Of a stretch of 64,000 bases of DNA, positions 61,017 to 64,000 are shown in pieces. A program made the position numbers and the translations under genes. The stretch is from Phytophthora hibernalis. Lineage: Eukaryota > Oomycota > Peronosporomycetes > Peronosporales > Peronosporaceae. A model generated the notes under the pieces. The model saw nothing but the letters and a program-made list of their open reading frames with translations. It did not search any database and was not told the origin of the DNA. Where the stretch lies: the NCBI GenBank assembly GCA_012656075.1, contig JAAKBF010000007.1, positions 434,001 through 498,000 of the forward strand. Reading direction: 5' to 3'. The first letter of the stretch is position 1. Every line of letters starts with the position of its first letter.

Positions 61017-62894
61017 TCAAACTTGAGATTGAGATACCGAGCGCCGTGTCTTGCTCCCGAAAAGCTCAGCTCCCACGATTAGCATGAAAAGCACCACTCG
61101 ATCCCACAGCGAGAGCAGCTCTACTCCTTCCATTGCAGTTGTGCCGTGCAGACGGTTAGCGAAGTTTCTGAGTCTAGTCGTCGGATGCCTCCGAGTTATC
61201 ACGCCGACGCTTTTGTTGCGAGCAGGGACTTCAGGAACCGGTGGGGTGCCATACTGGCCGTTGGCATAAGACATCTTCATACCGGCCACGCATCGGGTCA
61301 TCGATTCCTTGTGATCAACAATTGGACCCGGGTAGTCTTTGCCGATGATGCACCCTGCGGCATGCTGCAGAGTCATTGGAGCCTTCCACGGTTCATAGAT
61401 GTACTTGGCAGGCATCTTCTTCAGCGCCGGGATATATTTGCGAATAAAGTTGCCTTCAGGGTCCGATTTCTTACCAAAGTTGATGGGGAGTATACACGGA
61501 AGTAGGCCGTGAAGAAATAGCTGCTGCTAAGCCAGAGCCAGTTGCCGGCGTTAAGACTCCAGTCGTGATCGATGAGATACTCTTGGAAAACCTCGAGCCC
61601 ACGCACCCACGAAATGTACAAATCACCGCGTGTTAGGAAGCAAGCTACCGAGTGACGCGCCAAATGATGCATCCAGCCTTCCTCCTTCAGCTGAGTCATA
61701 ATGGCGTCGATCCATGGGAATCCAGTCCGACCTTCTTTCCAAGCTTGAAACTGTGAGCGAGCAAGCTTGTCGTCATCGGTCAAGTCCTCCTCTTTCTCAG
61801 GAATTGTGTGCCACCGCCAGTTGACCTGCAAACACGTAGGACTCTCCTCCATCTTGTCAAAATACGGATTGGCATGGCCATGGCAATGGTAGAATTCCCG
61901 CCAAAGAAGCTGTCCTTCCAAGCTCACAGGAGGCTGCGACATCTTTTTACTGCGTTCTTGGATCGCCTTCAGTTGATGATAAAACGTCCGTGGGCTCATG
62001 CAGCCGTAAAACAAGTATGGACTTAGCGCTGTCGTCGAGGGTGTCGGCGGTATCTGCGCCGGGGAAGTATTGGGTTTCTCAAACTTGGCGACACGCTCTT
62101 CATCTTTGCAGTACTCCTTCAAAATGCTCAGTGCCTTCTGCTCTCCACCGTAAAGGAACGAGTGTCCCTCCATGGCCTCGTAGGCAAAGTCCGTCAGTTC
62201 TGGCAGTGTAAACAGTTTATCCGGCCCCGCAATTTCATCAATTTGTTTGGCCTTTTCCTCCAGATCGTCGTCCTCCTCCCCGTTCTCCTCCACCACATAA
62301 TTTAGTTTATTATTATCCTTCCAGTAGTCTAGAACTTGCTGGTACAGCTCACTGGGCTCCCACGCCAAAGCAGGCAGCGTCTCTGGCGTGGGAAGAGGCT
62401 GGGCGGCGTGCGCTGCTTCCCCACTTGGCGGAGGAACGTCTGGTACGTCTTGGGTGCTTTACCTCCATAGCCAGCGATCACTGCATCCAGGTCGAACAGC
62501 TCGTAGCCATGAGTCACGTGCGTGTGCACGCCCAGTTGCTTGGCCAGCGTCAGGACCCGATTGTCCCTCTCCACGGCGTAGGGCTCGCTCACTGCATCAA
62601 AGAAGAGGTGCGTAACGCCCCATGCAGGCAGCAGCCGTCTCAGAACGTGTACAGAGTCTCCTTTAGCCACTAGAAGTCGCGAGCCGCGCGTCTCAGAGCT
62701 TGAGCCAAGTCCTGGACGCTCTCGCGCACAAACTGGAAGCGGTTGACGCCGCAGCGCATGATCTGCGGACGGTGGATGACGTACAGCGGGATGAGCTCAA
62801 TCTCTTGGTGCTGCTGCATCAGCTGCAGCGCCGCACTCAGCGCCAAATTGTCATGCACACGCAAATCCCGCCGGAACCACACGAGCACCTTCAT
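61017..62894 (-). CDS. Cryptochrome / (6-4) photolyase family protein
   Basis: These FAD proteins either repair UV photoproducts or act as blue-light receptors. About 626 residues are encoded from ATG 62894. The antenna-domain start is classic (MKVLVWFRRDLRVHDNLALS). The FAD-binding half has SPYLFYGCMSPR, WREFYHCHGHANPYFDKME, FPWIDAIMTQLKEEGWMHHL and ARHSVACFLTRGDLYISW. Next come NWLWLSSSYFF and the RVYSP to GNFIRKYIPALKKMP block. The HHLARH pair of histidines and the order of motifs place it with animal-type cryptochromes and (6-4) photolyases and not with CPD photolyases. The C-terminal extension after about residue 555 is unusual and may be misframed. One base is lost near 62672, near 62396 and in the G run 61485-61488 (plus strand). 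Repair or signalling function cannot be told from sequence. Confidence 0.88.
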
Positions 62895-63006
62895 CGGCAG
62901 TTAGAAAGATCGTTTTTGAAGTGTTTAGAAATTCATGCAGCCATATTCACAAACCATGTAGCCATGACACAAAATATTGTCCTAAATGATGTTTGATACA
63001 CCAATC

Positions 63007-63018
63007 TGACGTACGTCA
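63007..63018. promoter_or_regulatory. 12-base palindrome TGACGTACGTCA in the divergent promoter
   Basis: A perfect palindrome lies between the cryptochrome start (62894, minus) and the Vps39-like start (63080, plus). It consists of two overlapping TGACGT half-sites in mirror orientation, the kind bound by bZIP factors. It is close enough to act on both genes. Confidence 0.4.
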
Positions 63019-63031
63019 CACTAGGCTTCCC

Positions 63032-63045
63032 TCACTTCGCAATCC
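63032..63045 (+). promoter_or_regulatory. Candidate oomycete initiator of the Vps39-like gene
   Basis: TCACTTCGCAATCC lies 35-48 bases upstream of ATG 63080. It matches the oomycete initiator pattern at 11 of 14 positions, similar to the element before INO1. Confidence 0.3.
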
Positions 63046-63079
63046 TCGCAAGAAGTATCAGAGCTCCCTTCCAGGCGCC

Positions 63080-64000
63080 ATGTCGTCGTCCTCCGAGCAG
63101 CGCGTGGCGTTCCGGTCGAGTGTCGTGGTCACAGGCTTCGAGGGAAAGGTGGAGTGCGTGACGCACTACTCGTCGCGCGTGGTGGTGGGCTCCAAGGACG
63201 GGCGCCTCGCCATGTACGACACGCGCAAAGGCACCTCCACGTGCACGGCCTCGTACACGTTCCCGCACGGCCAGCGCGTGGAGCAGCTGCTGGCCGTGCC
63301 CCACATCCGCATGCTCGTGGCCGTGTCCAACGGGCAGCTGTCGGCCCACGGCGCCACGGACCTCAAGCCGCTGGACTTCGACTTCTCCAAGGCCAACGCG
63401 CACCACGTGCGGCTCGTGTGCGTGAACCAGCGCGGGCCGCCGCACTTCCGTCTGGGCGTGGCGCTTCTTAAACGCAAGGCCATTGCCATCTACCAGTACC
63501 ACAGCAGCGACAAGACGTACGCCTTCCTACGAGAGTTCAGCACGCAGGACGTACCTGAGGCCATGAGCTGGTACCGTAACAAGGTGGTCGTGGGCTACAG
63601 GAAGGACTATTTTCTGCTCAACGACAAGTCCGGAGACGCTACGCAGATCAACTCCCCAGGTATTCAGGACCCCACCGTCTTCCCCGTGGTCAAGCTGCTC
63701 CCCAAGGAGGAGATCCTGGTGGCCGTCATGGACCGCGTAGGGGTCTTCGTGGGATTCACGGGCGACACGCTGCCCAAGAACTCGCTCACGTGGTCGCAGA
63801 GTCCGCAGCACGTTGAGTTCTCGGCGCCGTACCTGCTGGCGCTGGTGCCCCGAGTGGGCGTGGAGATCCATCGCGCGAGCGACGGAGCGCTGGTGCAGAC
63901 CATGCCGCTCACAAGAGCCGTGTGCATGTTCGGCAACGGCATGAAGTGGGACATGGAGCCCAGACAGAGCGGAGATACCGAGGACGTCGTGATTGTCGGC
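63080..64000 (+). CDS. Vps39/Vam6 or TRAP1-like protein, CNH domain (partial)
   Basis: The frame is open from ATG 63080 (MSSSSEQRVAFRSS) to the window end, giving 307 residues without a stop, so the gene continues beyond the window. The whole visible part is a citron-homology (CNH) beta-propeller: VVVGSKDGRLAMYD, VEQLLAVPHIRMLVAVS, GVALLKRKAIAIYQY, VKLLPKEEILVAVMDRVGVF and APYLLALVPRVGVEIH. Vps39/Vam6 of the HOPS tethering complex and the related TGFBRAP1/Vps3 start this way and guide endosome or vacuole fusion. A kinase-linked CNH domain would sit at the C terminus, which argues against that alternative. The deciding clathrin-repeat region lies outside the window. Codons favour C and G strongly, and no frame break is seen. 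Confidence 0.72.
   Translation, partial: MSSSSEQRVAFRSSVVVTGFEGKVECVTHYSSRVVVGSKDGRLAMYDTRKGTSTCTASYTFPHGQRVEQLLAVPHIRMLVAVSNGQLSAHGATDLKPLDFDFSKANAHHVRLVCVNQRGPPHFRLGVALLKRKAIAIYQYHSSDKTYAFLREFSTQDVPEAMSWYRNKVVVGYRKDYFLLNDKSGDATQINSPGIQDPTVFPVVKLLPKEEILVAVMDRVGVFVGFTGDTLPKNSLTWSQSPQHVEFSAPYLLALVPRVGVEIHRASDGALVQTMPLTRAVCMFGNGMKWDMEPRQSGDTEDVVIVG

Noticed and set aside
1..64000. tRNA, rRNA, CRISPR arrays or intact transposons
   Set aside because: I looked for cloverleaf patterns, regular short repeats with spacers, long terminal repeats and transposase or reverse-transcriptase motifs on both strands and found none I could support.

Overview
The window reads as nuclear DNA of a flagellated eukaryote, most likely an oomycete (water mould) or a close stramenopile relative. 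What is seen: densely packed genes on both strands, GT-AG introns mostly 62-77 nt long, an axonemal dynein heavy chain with a PIH-type dynein assembly factor nearby, and intergenic stretches of 0.1-1.2 kb. The genus cannot be fixed from the sequence alone. No ribosomal RNA, tRNA, CRISPR or intact transposon was found.

Layout: a giant multi-PH-domain protein (0.16-7.8 kb); importin alpha (8.7-10.7); a small two-helix membrane protein (11.1-11.4, minus); an AT-rich gap with degenerate repeats; a doubtful cysteine-rich ORF (12.6-13.3, minus); inositol-3-phosphate synthase (13.8-15.4); the ER protein SERP1/RAMP4 (15.7-16.1); a MANF-family ER protein (16.4-17.1, minus); an ArfGAP2/3-type protein (17.5-19.2, minus); a large IQ-motif protein (19.4-23.5); a complex I NDUFA3/B9-like subunit (23.7-23.9, minus); a membrane-anchored protein with a large ectodomain (24.4-26.2); an IQ/TPR/WW protein (26.5-32.5); a large helical, probably nuclear protein (32.5-35.8, minus); anthranilate synthase component I (36.7-38.3, minus); a Tudor/PWWP-like protein (38.4-39.6); a PIH1-domain protein (39.8-41.3); an Afi1/DENN-type protein (41.5-43.4, minus); a serine-rich protein (43.9-44.5, minus); the dynein heavy chain (44.8-58.8); a NYN-nuclease-like protein with an RS-rich tail (59.2-60.7); an animal-type cryptochrome/(6-4) photolyase (61.0-62.9, minus); and the start of a CNH-domain Vps39/Vam6-like protein cut by the window end (63.1-64.0).

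The reading frames of many of these genes break repeatedly, always as if one base had been lost, and usually at a short homopolymer. The dynein gene alone has about a dozen such breaks, yet all four P-loops and the stalk are conserved. I read this as uncorrected consensus error in the assembly rather than as pseudogenes, so long genes are reported as single loci spanning several frames.

Functional themes: ER biology (inositol synthesis, RAMP4 and MANF side by side), flagellar motility (dynein, PIH factor, IQ proteins), membrane traffic (ArfGAP, DENN, Vps39-like, multi-PH) and nuclear transport or chromatin (importin alpha, Tudor-like protein).
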